In this document: positions 6,967 through 16,083 of the stretch, one piece after another
Position numbering within the stretch: position 1 is the stretch's first letter
Layout: each line of letters opens with the position of its first letter
Origin: Desulfosudis oleivorans
GTDB lineage: Bacteria > Desulfobacterota > Desulfobacteria > Desulfobacterales > SURF-7
Reading direction: 5' to 3'
Length of the DNA: 64,000 nt
Assembly (NCBI GenBank): GCA_020723305.1
Contig: DYJC01000001.1
Coordinates: forward strand, 1 to 64,000
Program-made: the position numbers and the translations under genes
The notes under the pieces: model-generated
What the model saw: the letters and a program-made list of their open reading frames with translations, nothing else
Told to the model about the DNA's origin: nothing
Databases searched by the model: none

Positions 6967-9450
6967 ATGATAAAAAAAAGTACCCTATTGCTGCTGTTCC
7001 TTATTCTTGGGATACTCACCACAACCTTTCTGTTGTTTCTGAGCTATGAGTGGGAGATCCAAAGAGATACCCTGTATTTAAAAGAAGGCCGCATCGTGAT
7101 CTCCGAAGAAACCAGCGAGGGGGGAAACCTGGTTTACTATCAACAGGATGGTTCTACCAAAGTCCTCCCCAAGGATGAAGTGGAGCATATTGGTTATGGC
7201 GATGCCAGCCAGACAACCAGTGGTGAGGCGTTGCTGTCCTGCTATGCAACCCTTGCAAAAGAAAAGGTTAAAAAACAGATAAAATCCGGTAAGAAGATAA
7301 TTACCCGGATACAAAACCGGTTTCCAATGTTTCAAAACGGAAACTATCTCTGGTTGCCCCTCCTCATTCTTGTTCCTGCCGCTTACCTCATTGCACGGAA
7401 GTGGCGATCCACCCGAAAAAAGAGACAGGAAGAAACAATCTCAAACCCAAAAACAGTATCGGAATCAAACATCCCTGTTCTGAAAAAAAAGGAGGAGGCG
7501 CCGGATACTTCAGACACACTGAGAATTGTAAAATTCTTCCTCGAGCTGTTCAGACTCCAGACAGGCGCAGCCCCGGATGCTGCATCCAACCTGTTTCCAG
7601 TGGAAGCCAAAACCATTGGATCCAACCAGATCTATCAGCTCCGGATTCTGCACAACGGGGAATGGGTCAACAGAAGAATGAGCATCGGCCCCCTTGGCGA
7701 GGAAAGCGGCAGTAAAAGCAAATGCTTTTATGTGATTTATGATGTGCATATTGTCGTCAAAATTCCTCCCAAACCCCTGAATGATTTTCAAGCCTATATT
7801 GACAGTATTAAGAAGGAAGGCCGGATTGTAGATAAGCTGGTGCCCAAAAAATGCATTGTTCCGAAAATCTCCGTAATCCTCCAAAGAATATATACCTTTC
7901 CGGGAGCGGAAAAAATCTCCCCTGAAAAACTGGAAGAAAAATATATCCGTCTTCTCGGGACACGCCCGGCTCTCCAGGAATACCTTAAAATCGGGGGGGG
8001 CTTTGTTTTTTTCATGGATCTTTCCAAATACTTTTTCCTGGGTCATATCATTGACAATCTGCATGATCTGAATCAGAAGCTGAATGAAGAAATCATTCAA
8101 AATCCGGGCATCATATGGGATTTGCCTGGATTTGCCGGAAGGTATGGGCAATCCAACAGCAATATCTGCGACAAGATGCAGGAGATCTATTCAGGTTTTG
8201 AGACAGAGGTTCGAGATTGGCTGGCAGCACAGGATCCCCCGGTTCAGGTACAGCATTACCAGATCCGGAATTGGTATTTACTGAATCTGGCTGGAAACAC
8301 CGTAAAAGCGGATACAAAACTTCTTTCTCAGACACATGCGAAAAAAATCAATAATACAGCAGGAGATTTGTTTACCCGGAACGTAAAGGAGATCGCACTC
8401 TATAAAAAAATTGTTCACAAATATGTCCGGGATATCAACTTTACCCAAATCAGGGCTCAACTGGAAAGCATCTCAGTAAACATTCTCACCCTGCTCGCCT
8501 GGCTGGGGGAAAAGAAAATCGCCATGCGGGATTTAAAACCGGACAATCTGCTTGTCGAAGGTGACCCGAAAGATTATCCCCACTTCCTGACAGCCGTTGA
8601 AAAGTTCAACATCGGGCTGATTGATGTGGAAACAGCCGTGGATTATACTGTTTCAGAGGGACAAAACATCCCGCAACCACAGCTCGGGGGCACACCAAAC
8701 TATGCCACCCCCACCCATCTGTTTGACAACCCGATGCTCTCGCTTGTATATGACGATCTGCCCGGCATCTTCCATCTTCAGGACTGGCAGGCAACCATCG
8801 GAATGATTTTTAAAGTGGCAATTGGAAAGACCCTGTTTCAAAAAACGGGAAAACTGCTCCCCATCATTGTAAAAACCATTCATCAATCCATGGCTGAAAA
8901 AAAACAGCCGGAGACAATCATTAAAGAAGTCAATCAGATGTTCTGGCAATGTGCGATCGAGGATTTCATAACGCAGACGCAAAAAAAAGCCTTCTATTTG
9001 CAATCCCTGAAGCTGAGATTATCCGAAAACATCAAAAAAATGTTTCAAAAAGAGGTTTCTCAGGCAAGCCGGAAGATCATCAGTGCAATCAAAAAACAGA
9101 TCGATTCCCAGACTGCCTTTCCGGGCGATCAAAATTCCAAGCAGTTAACTACAGCGTCCTATCAGCAAATCCTTTCCCTGAAAAAAAAATGGGAAAATCG
9201 GGCCGATTCCCATTCATCCGGCAAATCGGAACAAATCAAGATTCTTCAAACCCTTGAACGGCTGAAACTTCAGAATATGGTATTGACGGATTTTTTAAGC
9301 CGGCTTGACCAGCCTGGTGTAAAGCTGACGGTTTACGATATTCTGTCTCTCATGTTTGCAGTCGTGTATAATTCCATGCACAAACCCGAATGGGAACCTT
9401 TCTCTCCGGAAACACCCTGGCTGAAAAAAGGCAAAAAAAATGCCTCCTGA
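6967..9450 (+). CDS. Membrane-anchored, divergent eukaryotic-type protein kinase
   Basis: An 827-aa protein. Two membrane segments flank a short loop: residues about 6-26 and about 128-143, followed by the basic stop RKWRSTRKKR. A kinase-like domain follows. Visible motifs are a candidate ATP-lysine (VVKIPP, Lys265), the catalytic loop MRDLKPDN (Asp522, Lys524, Asn527; canonical HRDLKPEN), a DVE triplet at 553-555 where DFG is usual, and an activation-segment end GGTPNYATP. About 250 residues separate the Lys from the catalytic loop, far more than a standard kinase N-lobe, so there is a large insertion or a different N-lobe. The C-terminal 250 residues are helical. The HRD and metal Asp are kept, so catalysis is possible; DFG to DVE is atypical. 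The stop overlaps the pgeF start by 11 bases. The substrate is unknown. Confidence 0.75.
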   Translation: MIKKSTLLLLFLILGILTTTFLLFLSYEWEIQRDTLYLKEGRIVISEETSEGGNLVYYQQDGSTKVLPKDEVEHIGYGDASQTTSGEALLSCYATLAKEKVKKQIKSGKKIITRIQNRFPMFQNGNYLWLPLLILVPAAYLIARKWRSTRKKRQEETISNPKTVSESNIPVLKKKEEAPDTSDTLRIVKFFLELFRLQTGAAPDAASNLFPVEAKTIGSNQIYQLRILHNGEWVNRRMSIGPLGEESGSKSKCFYVIYDVHIVVKIPPKPLNDFQAYIDSIKKEGRIVDKLVPKKCIVPKISVILQRIYTFPGAEKISPEKLEEKYIRLLGTRPALQEYLKIGGGFVFFMDLSKYFFLGHIIDNLHDLNQKLNEEIIQNPGIIWDLPGFAGRYGQSNSNICDKMQEIYSGFETEVRDWLAAQDPPVQVQHYQIRNWYLLNLAGNTVKADTKLLSQTHAKKINNTAGDLFTRNVKEIALYKKIVHKYVRDINFTQIRAQLESISVNILTLLAWLGEKKIAMRDLKPDNLLVEGDPKDYPHFLTAVEKFNIGLIDVETAVDYTVSEGQNIPQPQLGGTPNYATPTHLFDNPMLSLVYDDLPGIFHLQDWQATIGMIFKVAIGKTLFQKTGKLLPIIVKTIHQSMAEKKQPETIIKEVNQMFWQCAIEDFITQTQKKAFYLQSLKLRLSENIKKMFQKEVSQASRKIISAIKKQIDSQTAFPGDQNSKQLTTASYQQILSLKKKWENRADSHSSGKSEQIKILQTLERLKLQNMVLTDFLSRLDQPGVKLTVYDILSLMFAVVYNSMHKPEWEPFSPETPWLKKGKKNAS

Positions 9451-10354
9451 ACTTTCAAAAAAAAACGGCCTGCACTTCTATCAATTTCCCAATCTGGCCC
9501 AATTTACTGAAATCAAACATGGTATGTTCACCCGTTTATCCGGATTCAGCAAAGGCCCTTTTCAGGGGTTAAACGTCAGCGTAAATGTCGGGGATGATCC
9601 GGAAAGCGTTGCCCGGAATCGTCATGCGATTTTAACCTGTCTGGATGAAGATGAACTGGTTTTTATCCATCAGGTTCATGGTTCGGATATTATTCTGCTG
9701 AGCCAATTTCAAAACGATGAAAAACCGTCACACCGGCGAAGGCCGGTGTCCAGAAAAGTATTGAAAATACTGGATTCCGGCTTTCGCCGGAATGACAACA
9801 AGAGACTTTTGAAACTGGCTCTGCTGAAAAAAGAAAATACAGACACACCCCTGATTCATAACAATCAAACCGGTGATGCGATCATCACGGACATTCCAGG
9901 GAAAATGCTCGTCATCCAGACAGCGGATTGCCAGCCGGTACTGCTGTTTGATCCAAATCAAAAAGTGGTCGCAGCCGTTCACTCGGGCTGGCGAGGCAGT
10001 CTGCAAAATATCATTGGTAAAACCATTATGTCCATGGTACACCACTTTCATTGCAGCCCGGAAAAAATCATTGCAGGAGTCGGGCCTTCGCTGGGTCCTT
10101 GCTGCTGTGAATTTGTTCATTACAGAAAAGAAATTCCCGACTCCTTCTGGAAATATCAAAAAAAAGAAAACCATTTTGACTTCTGGGAATTGAGCCAAGA
10201 TCAGATGTTGGAAACCGGGGTCAGGACAAACAATATCCATATCAGTGGATTGTGTACAAAATGCCGCAACGATCTCTTCTTCTCATATCGCAGACAAAAA
10301 ATAACCGGCCGTTGTGCCGGAGTGATCGGACTGACATATTCCGACAGGAGATAA
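9440..10354 (+). CDS. pgeF: PgeF/YfiH-type purine nucleoside phosphorylase (peptidoglycan editing factor) with an in-frame repeat insertion
   Basis: A 304-aa protein of the DUF152/laccase-domain family. Family motifs present are HQVHGSD, TADCQPVLLFDP (Cys and metal ligand), AAVHSGWRGS (His), a GPSLGPCCCEF turn, and CTKCRNDLFFSYRR near the C-terminus. Members act as zinc-dependent purine nucleoside phosphorylases/deaminases or edit peptidoglycan precursors. Normal length is about 250 aa. The excess is mostly a 42-codon segment, residues 88-129, encoded by a MITE-like repeat plus its 4-bp target duplication and lying in the loop between HQVHG and the TDIPG strand. The frame is kept. The gene overlaps the kinase gene upstream and is followed one base later by selD. 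Confidence 0.88.
   Translation: MPPELSKKNGLHFYQFPNLAQFTEIKHGMFTRLSGFSKGPFQGLNVSVNVGDDPESVARNRHAILTCLDEDELVFIHQVHGSDIILLSQFQNDEKPSHRRRPVSRKVLKILDSGFRRNDNKRLLKLALLKKENTDTPLIHNNQTGDAIITDIPGKMLVIQTADCQPVLLFDPNQKVVAAVHSGWRGSLQNIIGKTIMSMVHHFHCSPEKIIAGVGPSLGPCCCEFVHYRKEIPDSFWKYQKKENHFDFWELSQDQMLETGVRTNNIHISGLCTKCRNDLFFSYRRQKITGRCAGVIGLTYSDRR
9700..9821 (+). mobile_element. MITE-like repeat copy A, inside pgeF
   Basis: A 122-bp element bounded by GAGCCAATTTCAAAA and TTTTGAAACTGGCTC (terminal inverted repeats, one mismatch). The flanks show a 4-bp direct duplication, TGCT, at 9696-9699 and 9822-9825. Element plus duplication is 126 bp, exactly 42 codons, and it has no stop in the pgeF frame. The interior carries the CACCGGCGAAGGCCGGTGTCC and GGATTCCGGCTTTCGCCGGAATGAC palindromes typical of REP-type repeats. 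Confidence 0.9.
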
Positions 10355-10355
10355 A

Positions 10356-11396
10356 ATGACAGAAATACCGTTGACCGAAAAAGTCCGGGCTTCCGGGTGA
10401 GCGGCCAAACTCGGTCCAGGGGTCCTGGACTCGGTCCTCAGCAAACTGAAGCGAAAAAACCACCCGGATCTGATCGTGGGATTTGACCATGCGGATGATG
10501 CGGGTGTCTTTCGCATCCGGCCGGATCTTGCATTGATTCAAACCCTTGATTTTTTTACACCGATCATTGATTCCCCGTTTGATTTCGGCCGGATTGCCGC
10601 CGGCAACGCCCTGAGCGATGTATATGCCATGGGTGGAAGACCGATCACGGCAATGAATATCGTCTGTTTTCCCATTGAAGAGATGCCGGAAACCATATTG
10701 CAGGAGATCCTCGAGGGCGGACTGGAAAAAATCAACGAATCCGGTGCGATTCTGGTCGGCGGGCACAGCGTGGATGACCGGGAGCTGAAATATGGACTTT
10801 CCGTTACCGGTCTGATTCATCCGGAAAAAGTCCTGACCAATTGCAAAGCCAGGATCGGCGATCACCTGATTCTTACAAAACCCATCGGCACAGGAGTCCT
10901 TGCAACTGCAATCAAGGGAAAAGTTGCGGATCAACAGGCCATCCGAACGCTGGTTACGGTGGCCGCAACCCTGAATAAAGATGCCGCGGAAATCATGCTT
11001 CAATTCACACCATCTGCGTGTACGGACATCACCGGATTCGGACTGGCCGGCCACCTCCTGGAAATGGCAAAAGGAAGCCGGAAACAGATCCATCTGGATA
11101 CCGGCAGCGTACCGTTTATCCCCCAGGCGATTGAATACGCAAACATGGGGCTGATTCCTGCTGGAACCTATACGACCCGGAAATTCTGCGAACCACATAT
11201 TCAGATCAACTCATCCGTGAAACAGGTGTATTCCGATCTGATTTTTGACCCCCAGACTTCGGGGGGTCTCCTGTTTTCATTACCCCGAAAACAGGCGGAG
11301 GAATGTGTGAACATCATGAAAGACAAAGGGATTGAAGCAGCCATCATCGGAGATATTACCGGAGACCATCCGGATGGCCTTATCTCCGTAATGTAG
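10356..11396 (+). CDS. selD: Selenide, water dikinase containing selenocysteine
   Basis: SelD makes selenophosphate from selenide and ATP for selenocysteine and selenouridine synthesis. Starting at ATG 10356, the frame crosses a TGA at 10398-10400 (codon 15) and continues to TAG at 11396, giving 346 aa. The TGA falls in the SGxAAKLGPG loop, where SelD proteins have Cys or Sec, so it is read as selenocysteine. A SECIS-like hairpin lies just downstream. Other family features are DDAGV, TLDFFTPI, NALSDVYAMGG, GGHSVDD and the C-terminal DPQTSGGLLFS. The start has an AGGAG site inside the end of pgeF and is one base after the pgeF stop, so the genes are co-transcribed. Standard gene callers would truncate it to begin near 10476. 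Confidence 0.95.
10398..10430 (+). promoter_or_regulatory. UGA (Sec) codon and bacterial SECIS-like hairpin
   Basis: TGA at 10398-10400 is followed 13 bases later by GTCCAGG-GGT-CCTGGAC (10414-10430), a perfect 7-bp stem with a GGU apex. Spacing and a G-containing apical loop fit the bacterial SECIS recognised by SelB. Folding is by eye. Confidence 0.75.
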
Positions 11397-11430
11397 TTGA
11401 TTTTCCAGACGAGCCGGCCCGATTTTTCCA

Positions 11431-14154
11431 TCAGGCTTTCCGATCACCCAGCGCTTTTCTTATTTTTTGAGAAAAATTGTTGATCGTAAACGGCTTTTGG
11501 ATGAACCCATTGCATCCTCTTCGTAAAATTTCACTGGCCTGGCCGTTTAAGGCATAACCACTGGAAAGGATAACCGGCATATCCGGCCGGACTTCGCGAA
11601 TCCGATCAAATGTCTTACCACCGTCCATTCCCGGCATAATAAGATCCAGAATAACCAGATCGATGAATGGATGGCTTTTTATCATTTCCAAAGCCTCTGC
11701 GCCACTCTTTGCCACAATGATATGATATCCCAATTTTTCCAGAAACGCTTTGCCCACATCAATGATCAATTCCTCATCATCGACCAGAAGAATGGTTTCC
11801 GATCCGCTGATGACGGTTTCTTTCGAAATGGTCTCATGGTGTGCTTCCTTGTTCGATAGCGGCAAATAAATATTAAACGTCGCACCTTGGCCGATTTCAC
11901 TGTAGACGGTAATCATGCCGCCATGATTCTTAACAATGCCATAAGCGGAAGCCAGTCCCAGCCCGGTACCTCTGGTTTTATCCTTGGTGGTGAAAAACGG
12001 GTCAAAAACCCGCTCACAGGTATCACTGCTCATTCCAATGCCTGTATCCGAAACCGACACATTGACATAAGGACCTGGCGTTATCTGATGCGATGAGCAG
12101 TATGGTTCATGCAACATCACCATCTTTGTTTCCAGGTGAAGCTCCCCTCCGTTCGGCATTGCCTGCCATGCATTGACATACATATTCAGAAGAACCTGTT
12201 CAATCTGTCCTTGATCTGCTTCGACTACGAGAGGTTTTTCCGGACATCGGGTTTGAATCCGAATCTCTTTTTTCGTCCGGCCGAACATGGCGGAGCTTTT
12301 CAACACCATCTCATTGATATCGATGGGTCTGACTTCATATTTTCCGCCCCGGGCAAATCCCAGCATCTGTCTTGTCAACTGTGAGGCACTATGGATATAC
12401 TCCTCAAGGGCTTTGAGATGTTCGATAAAAGGATGGGGAGGCGTGAGTTTCATCAACATGAGAGATGCCCGTCCCTGCATGCCCATCAAAAGATTGTTGA
12501 AATCATGAGCAACACCTCCTGCAAGTGTTGCAACAGCTTCAAATTTCTGTACCTGGTAAAACTGTTGTTCCATTTTCATCTTTTCCGTGATGTCTTCATA
12601 AAGTACGAACTGATCATCATTCTCCATGGTAACCGGCCTGAAATGAATCTCTTTTCGTGATCCGTCTTTGCATGTGACGGTAAACACGCGCGGTCTGATC
12701 TGCCCCAAACCTGCCTGTTTTTGATCTTCCACCCAGGTTTGAATGATTTTTTCCCGATACCGGATGTCCGGATAGGCTTTCCGGAACCATTCCCGTCCCG
12801 TAGGCACATCTTCTATCGTGTAACCAAATATTTCACTGAATCGGGGATTGCAGTATTTAAATCGTCCGTCCTTTTCGATGATGGAGATTCCTAGAGGTGA
12901 CTTTTCAACCAATGTTCGGAATTTCGCTTCGCTTTCTTGTAATGCAGCCTTGGCTTGCACATGCTCGGTAATGTCATGAAAAATTACAATCCCGGCCTGG
13001 ATTGTGCCATTTCCATCCCGGATAGGGGATGCATTTACTGAAACCCAGCGTTCCTGACCGGATTCATGCCGGATAATAACCTCTACATCTCTTGAAATTT
13101 CACCTTTCAGGATCGCCCTTGAAAGCGGCAAATCTTTTGGGTCATAAGGCCTGCCGTCCGGATAAAAAGTCTGCCAGCGTCTGGTGTGATCGGCAACGTC
13201 AATCTCGATAATTTGTTCCTGGGATCCTCCCCGGATCCCTAACGCCGCTGGATTGGCAAAATGGATTCGGACATCCGGGGCATCTGCAATCAAAATTCCG
13301 GAAGGCGATTGATTGATGGCTGCTTCAAGCAGGGCACGGGTTCTCTGCAACTCTTTTTCCCGTTTTTTCCGGTCGGAGATATCGGTATGGATACCGACAA
13401 GGCTTGTCACATTGCCTGTATCATCCTTGACCGCATACGCACGCAGAAAAATCTGCAAGATATTTCCGTCTTTCCCGTACATCTCAACTTCATCCGCCCA
13501 TTTTCCTCCATTCATAATGATTCGAAAAACCTCACGGCCGATCTTTTCATCCACATAAAGACGTGCCGGAGGATCCGGGCCGATCTCTCCGAAAAGATGA
13601 TCAAAAACTTTATTCTGATACCAGTGTCTTCCCTCCGGAGTGGACATGCCGATTGCATCCGAAGCCTCATCAACAGCGGTTTTATAATACTCCAGAGCCG
13701 CCTCCGCTTTCTTTCGGACGCTCATATCGATCCCCATACCCGCCAGATAGTGCTGCCGGCCAATACAAAGACGCATTCCTGTAAAATAATGGGGTGTTGC
13801 ACTTCCATTTCTATTCACGAAATCCGCTTCTACTGAAGAAAAGCCTTTCTCGAAGGTCTCCTGAATCCGTTCCGCCACCCTGTGTTTATCCGCATCATGA
13901 AAAAAATCAAGAGGATGCATATTGGATATTTCTTCTGCGGTATAACCGGATACAATTTCAAAATTTTTGTTCCATCGTAAAAAATGCCCGGCATCATCGA
14001 AATAATAAAAGATGCCGGGCAGACTGTCGATGATCAGATCGGATAAGTGTTCTCCTGAAACCTGGGTATTATTAGGCGTGGATTGTCCGGAAAATTTTTT
14101 CTCTAACAAGGAAACTTTTTGCTCCAATTCCTCATAGGTCGGCTTTTGGGACAT
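11431..14154 (-). CDS. PAS-rich hybrid sensor histidine kinase with C-terminal receiver
   Basis: A 907-aa cytoplasmic-looking protein; no membrane segment is visible. A short coiled coil (residues 1-20) is followed by about four PAS/PAC modules between residues 30 and 530 (repeated WxxAyP/GYTxEE and PxxDxxGxxxG-type blocks). The phosphoacceptor motif GGVAHDFNNLL has His550. The ATPase domain includes the N box and GTGLGLASAYGIV. The receiver begins at ILLVDDEE, with phospho-Asp837 in LVILDLIMPGMDGG and the conserved C-terminal Lys in GFIQKPF. The domain order suggests sensing by PAS modules and intramolecular phosphotransfer. No output domain or cognate regulator is adjacent, so the signal and targets are unknown. 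It faces selD convergently. Confidence 0.93.
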   Translation of the reverse strand: MSQKPTYEELEQKVSLLEKKFSGQSTPNNTQVSGEHLSDLIIDSLPGIFYYFDDAGHFLRWNKNFEIVSGYTAEEISNMHPLDFFHDADKHRVAERIQETFEKGFSSVEADFVNRNGSATPHYFTGMRLCIGRQHYLAGMGIDMSVRKKAEAALEYYKTAVDEASDAIGMSTPEGRHWYQNKVFDHLFGEIGPDPPARLYVDEKIGREVFRIIMNGGKWADEVEMYGKDGNILQIFLRAYAVKDDTGNVTSLVGIHTDISDRKKREKELQRTRALLEAAINQSPSGILIADAPDVRIHFANPAALGIRGGSQEQIIEIDVADHTRRWQTFYPDGRPYDPKDLPLSRAILKGEISRDVEVIIRHESGQERWVSVNASPIRDGNGTIQAGIVIFHDITEHVQAKAALQESEAKFRTLVEKSPLGISIIEKDGRFKYCNPRFSEIFGYTIEDVPTGREWFRKAYPDIRYREKIIQTWVEDQKQAGLGQIRPRVFTVTCKDGSRKEIHFRPVTMENDDQFVLYEDITEKMKMEQQFYQVQKFEAVATLAGGVAHDFNNLLMGMQGRASLMLMKLTPPHPFIEHLKALEEYIHSASQLTRQMLGFARGGKYEVRPIDINEMVLKSSAMFGRTKKEIRIQTRCPEKPLVVEADQGQIEQVLLNMYVNAWQAMPNGGELHLETKMVMLHEPYCSSHQITPGPYVNVSVSDTGIGMSSDTCERVFDPFFTTKDKTRGTGLGLASAYGIVKNHGGMITVYSEIGQGATFNIYLPLSNKEAHHETISKETVISGSETILLVDDEELIIDVGKAFLEKLGYHIIVAKSGAEALEMIKSHPFIDLVILDLIMPGMDGGKTFDRIREVRPDMPVILSSGYALNGQASEILRRGCNGFIQKPFTINNFSQKIRKALGDRKA

Positions 14155-14284
14155 GATGGGATCTCTTTTCGGGGGAAAATCGTGAGTAAAAACCGTTTCA
14201 TAAAGTGATTCCAGTGTTGTGATTTTATATCAGATCAACGTAAAAAAAACAATGAAATGGTTTGTCTTAGACCTGTTTTTTACA

Positions 14285-14312
14285 TTGACTTATATGGATA
14301 CCGTATGATAAT
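14285..14312 (+). promoter_or_regulatory. Candidate sigma70 promoter for the Fo operon
   Basis: TTGACT at 14285-14290 and GATAAT at 14307-14312 with a 16-bp spacer, about 75 bases upstream of the first Fo gene, in the 196-bp gap divergent from the histidine kinase gene. Confidence 0.5.
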
Positions 14313-14386
14313 GAACCTACTTTGAATTTGTCCGGATACGGAATGAATTCATGGCTGCAAACTGTTTTTTGAAAAGACTTTTTTTC

Positions 14387-14605
14387 ATGAAAAAAGAAAC
14401 CAGACTTGCCATACGTGAACTTGCATACTACAGCAGTCTAGGGTTCTCAGTTTCTTTTTCAATTTTTATTGGATTGTTTGCAGGTGTTTATCTTGACAGA
14501 CGGTTCAGTATATCGCCCTGGTTGACCCTTATCGGTCTGGGACTGGGTATTGCAGCTGCTTTTAAAAACATTGCTCTGGCTCTTAAAAAAAGCCGGAAGC
14601 TTTAA
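14387..14605 (+). CDS. atpZ: AtpZ-like small membrane protein of the ATP synthase operon
   Basis: A 72-aa protein starting at MKKETRLAI; the frame also allows an ATG at 14351, and neither start has a strong ribosome site. Two hydrophobic helices are separated by a short polar loop with LDRRF, followed by a GLGIAAAFKNI helix and a basic tail, which is the AtpZ/AtpI-type pattern. Such proteins accompany ATP synthase operons and are thought to help c-ring assembly or Mg/Ca supply. It heads a tight cluster with atpI, atpB and atpE. Confidence 0.75.
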   Translation: MKKETRLAIRELAYYSSLGFSVSFSIFIGLFAGVYLDRRFSISPWLTLIGLGLGIAAAFKNIALALKKSRKL

Positions 14606-14621
14606 GGTAAGGAACACGGGA

Positions 14622-15008
14622 GTGAACATACAGGAGAGACTTTTACTTTTTGTTACCCGGGCAAACTGGATACTTTTTATCATGGCCAGCCTGGCAGGAT
14701 TCTTCTTCTCTCCGATTTCTTTTGCACTGGGGATCTTTTCCGGAGGACTGATCGTTACTATTAATTTTCATCTCTTGTCCAAAACACTGAAAAAAGCATT
14801 AACCCCCCCCTATCTTTCTTCACATAATGTTGTTCTGGCAAAGTATTATATCCGCTTTATCGCAAGTGGAGTTATTTTATTTGTCCTCATTTCAGGACAT
14901 TTTGTAGATCCATTGGGCCTGTTCATCGGGCTTTCGGTTGTTGTTGCAAGCATTATAGCAGCAACCATGAACGAACTGACAAAAATTATCTTCAAGGAGG
15001 CTGTCTAA
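14622..15008 (+). CDS. atpI: ATP synthase protein I (AtpI)
   Basis: A 128-aa protein with four hydrophobic segments, matching the AtpI family that assists c-ring assembly. I choose the GTG at 14622 (VNIQERLLL) because AAGGA lies the right distance upstream; the longer frame from 14550 would overlap atpZ. The TAA at its end is immediately followed by the GTG of atpB, whose AAGGAGG site lies inside the atpI 3' end. Confidence 0.75.
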   Translation: MNIQERLLLFVTRANWILFIMASLAGFFFSPISFALGIFSGGLIVTINFHLLSKTLKKALTPPYLSSHNVVLAKYYIRFIASGVILFVLISGHFVDPLGLFIGLSVVVASIIAATMNELTKIIFKEAV

Positions 15009-15009
15009 G

Positions 15010-15708
15010 GTGGAACATCCATATCTGTTTTTCGTTGATTTGTTTAAACTCATCGGATTGGAACCAGTGTACGCTTTTGCTCATCACTATCCCCATGTTG
15101 TCTATTCCTGGGTGGTTATGGCGATCTTAATATTTTTTGGCGCACTTGCATCAAAAAACATCGCCATGATTCCAAACAAAATGCAGAACTTTTTTGAAGT
15201 TACGATTTCAGGCATCGAAGAGTTTATGGTGGAAAATACCGGTGAAGAAGGAAGGTGGCTGCTTCCGCTGGCGGCAACTGTTTTTATCTATGTATTTGTC
15301 GGAAACATGGTCGGACTTATACCAGGATTTTTCCCTCCAACCGCCAGCATCAATACCACATTATCATGTGCGCTTGTTGTGGTTGTCTTTACCCATGTCA
15401 TCGGAATTAAATACCATGGTGCAAAATACATTAAACACTTCATGGGCCCGGTATGGTGGATGAGCCCCCTGATTTTTGTTATCGAAATCATCGGACATGC
15501 AGCAAGAATTCTTTCTCTGACCTTCCGTCTTTTTGGAAACATGATGGGACATGAAATCGTTCTGGCGATTCTGTTCGGCCTTGCCGGAGCTTTTTTTGCC
15601 CCCTTGCCGATTATGGCTCTTGGTCTTTTTGTTGCCTTTGTTCAGGCATTTGTATTCTTTTTACTTTCCATCATCTACTTTACAGGTGCAATGGAGCATG
15701 CTCATTAA
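15010..15708 (+). CDS. atpB: ATP synthase Fo subunit a
   Basis: A 232-aa integral membrane protein with five to six hydrophobic helices. The essential arginine is in SLTFRLFGNMMGHE, the helix that faces the c-ring. The C-terminal FVAFVQAFVFFLLSIIYF helix is typical of subunit a. Translation starts at GTG 15010, with AAGGAGG at 14994-15000. Subunit a forms the ion half-channels of Fo. The other Fo and F1 genes (b, delta, alpha, gamma, beta, epsilon) are not in the window; a split operon of this kind is common in deltaproteobacteria. Confidence 0.95.
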   Translation: MEHPYLFFVDLFKLIGLEPVYAFAHHYPHVVYSWVVMAILIFFGALASKNIAMIPNKMQNFFEVTISGIEEFMVENTGEEGRWLLPLAATVFIYVFVGNMVGLIPGFFPPTASINTTLSCALVVVVFTHVIGIKYHGAKYIKHFMGPVWWMSPLIFVIEIIGHAARILSLTFRLFGNMMGHEIVLAILFGLAGAFFAPLPIMALGLFVAFVQAFVFFLLSIIYFTGAMEHAH

Positions 15709-15780
15709 TTCATTTTTTTTATATCAATTGGGTTTTTGGAAGAAGCCCGAGTTAACTTATCACTCTTAAGGAGGTTGTCA

Positions 15781-16062
15781 ATGGAAGCTGAAGCATTAAA
15801 GTTTTTTGTCGCTTGTGTAACTGCAGCAGGTTTTGGTATCGCCATCGCAGCTTTTGGTTGCGGTATCGGTCAGGGCATGGGTTTAAAGGCCGCTGTTGAA
15901 GGTATTGCAAGAAATCCCGAATCTTCAGGTAAAGTAACCGTTACCATGCTGATCGGTCTTGCGATGATCGAGTCTCTCTGTATTTATGCACTGGTTGTCG
16001 CATTGATCCTGATCTATGCCTCACCCATGGCCACAACAGTTACAGGATTGCTCGTCAAATAA
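15781..16062 (+). CDS. atpE: ATP synthase Fo subunit c
   Basis: A 93-aa hairpin of two transmembrane helices, starting at ATG 15781 behind AAGGAGG. Helix 1 has the glycine-rich GCGIGQGMG with Gln31, the loop is ARNPESSGK, and helix 2 carries the ion-binding carboxylate Glu64 followed by Ser65 (AMIESLCIY). The Gln...Glu-Ser combination matches part of the Na+-binding signature of Na+-type c-rings, although the residue after Ser is Leu. This is the last gene of the Fo cluster and is followed by a strong terminator. Confidence 0.95.
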   Translation: MEAEALKFFVACVTAAGFGIAIAAFGCGIGQGMGLKAAVEGIARNPESSGKVTVTMLIGLAMIESLCIYALVVALILIYASPMATTVTGLLVK

Positions 16063-16083
16063 TAAGGTTTATTTCTTTCATCC

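Noticed and set aside
9700-9821. Intein or programmed frameshift in pgeF
   Set aside because: The insert matches the dispersed repeat exactly at its ends and has a target duplication.
10356-10475. selD as a pseudogene with a premature stop
   Set aside because: The stop is TGA at the known Sec position with a SECIS-like hairpin after it, and the rest of the protein is intact.
14351-16062. Broken ATP synthase operon
   Set aside because: The missing subunits are usually encoded in a second operon in deltaproteobacteria, and a proper terminator follows atpE.
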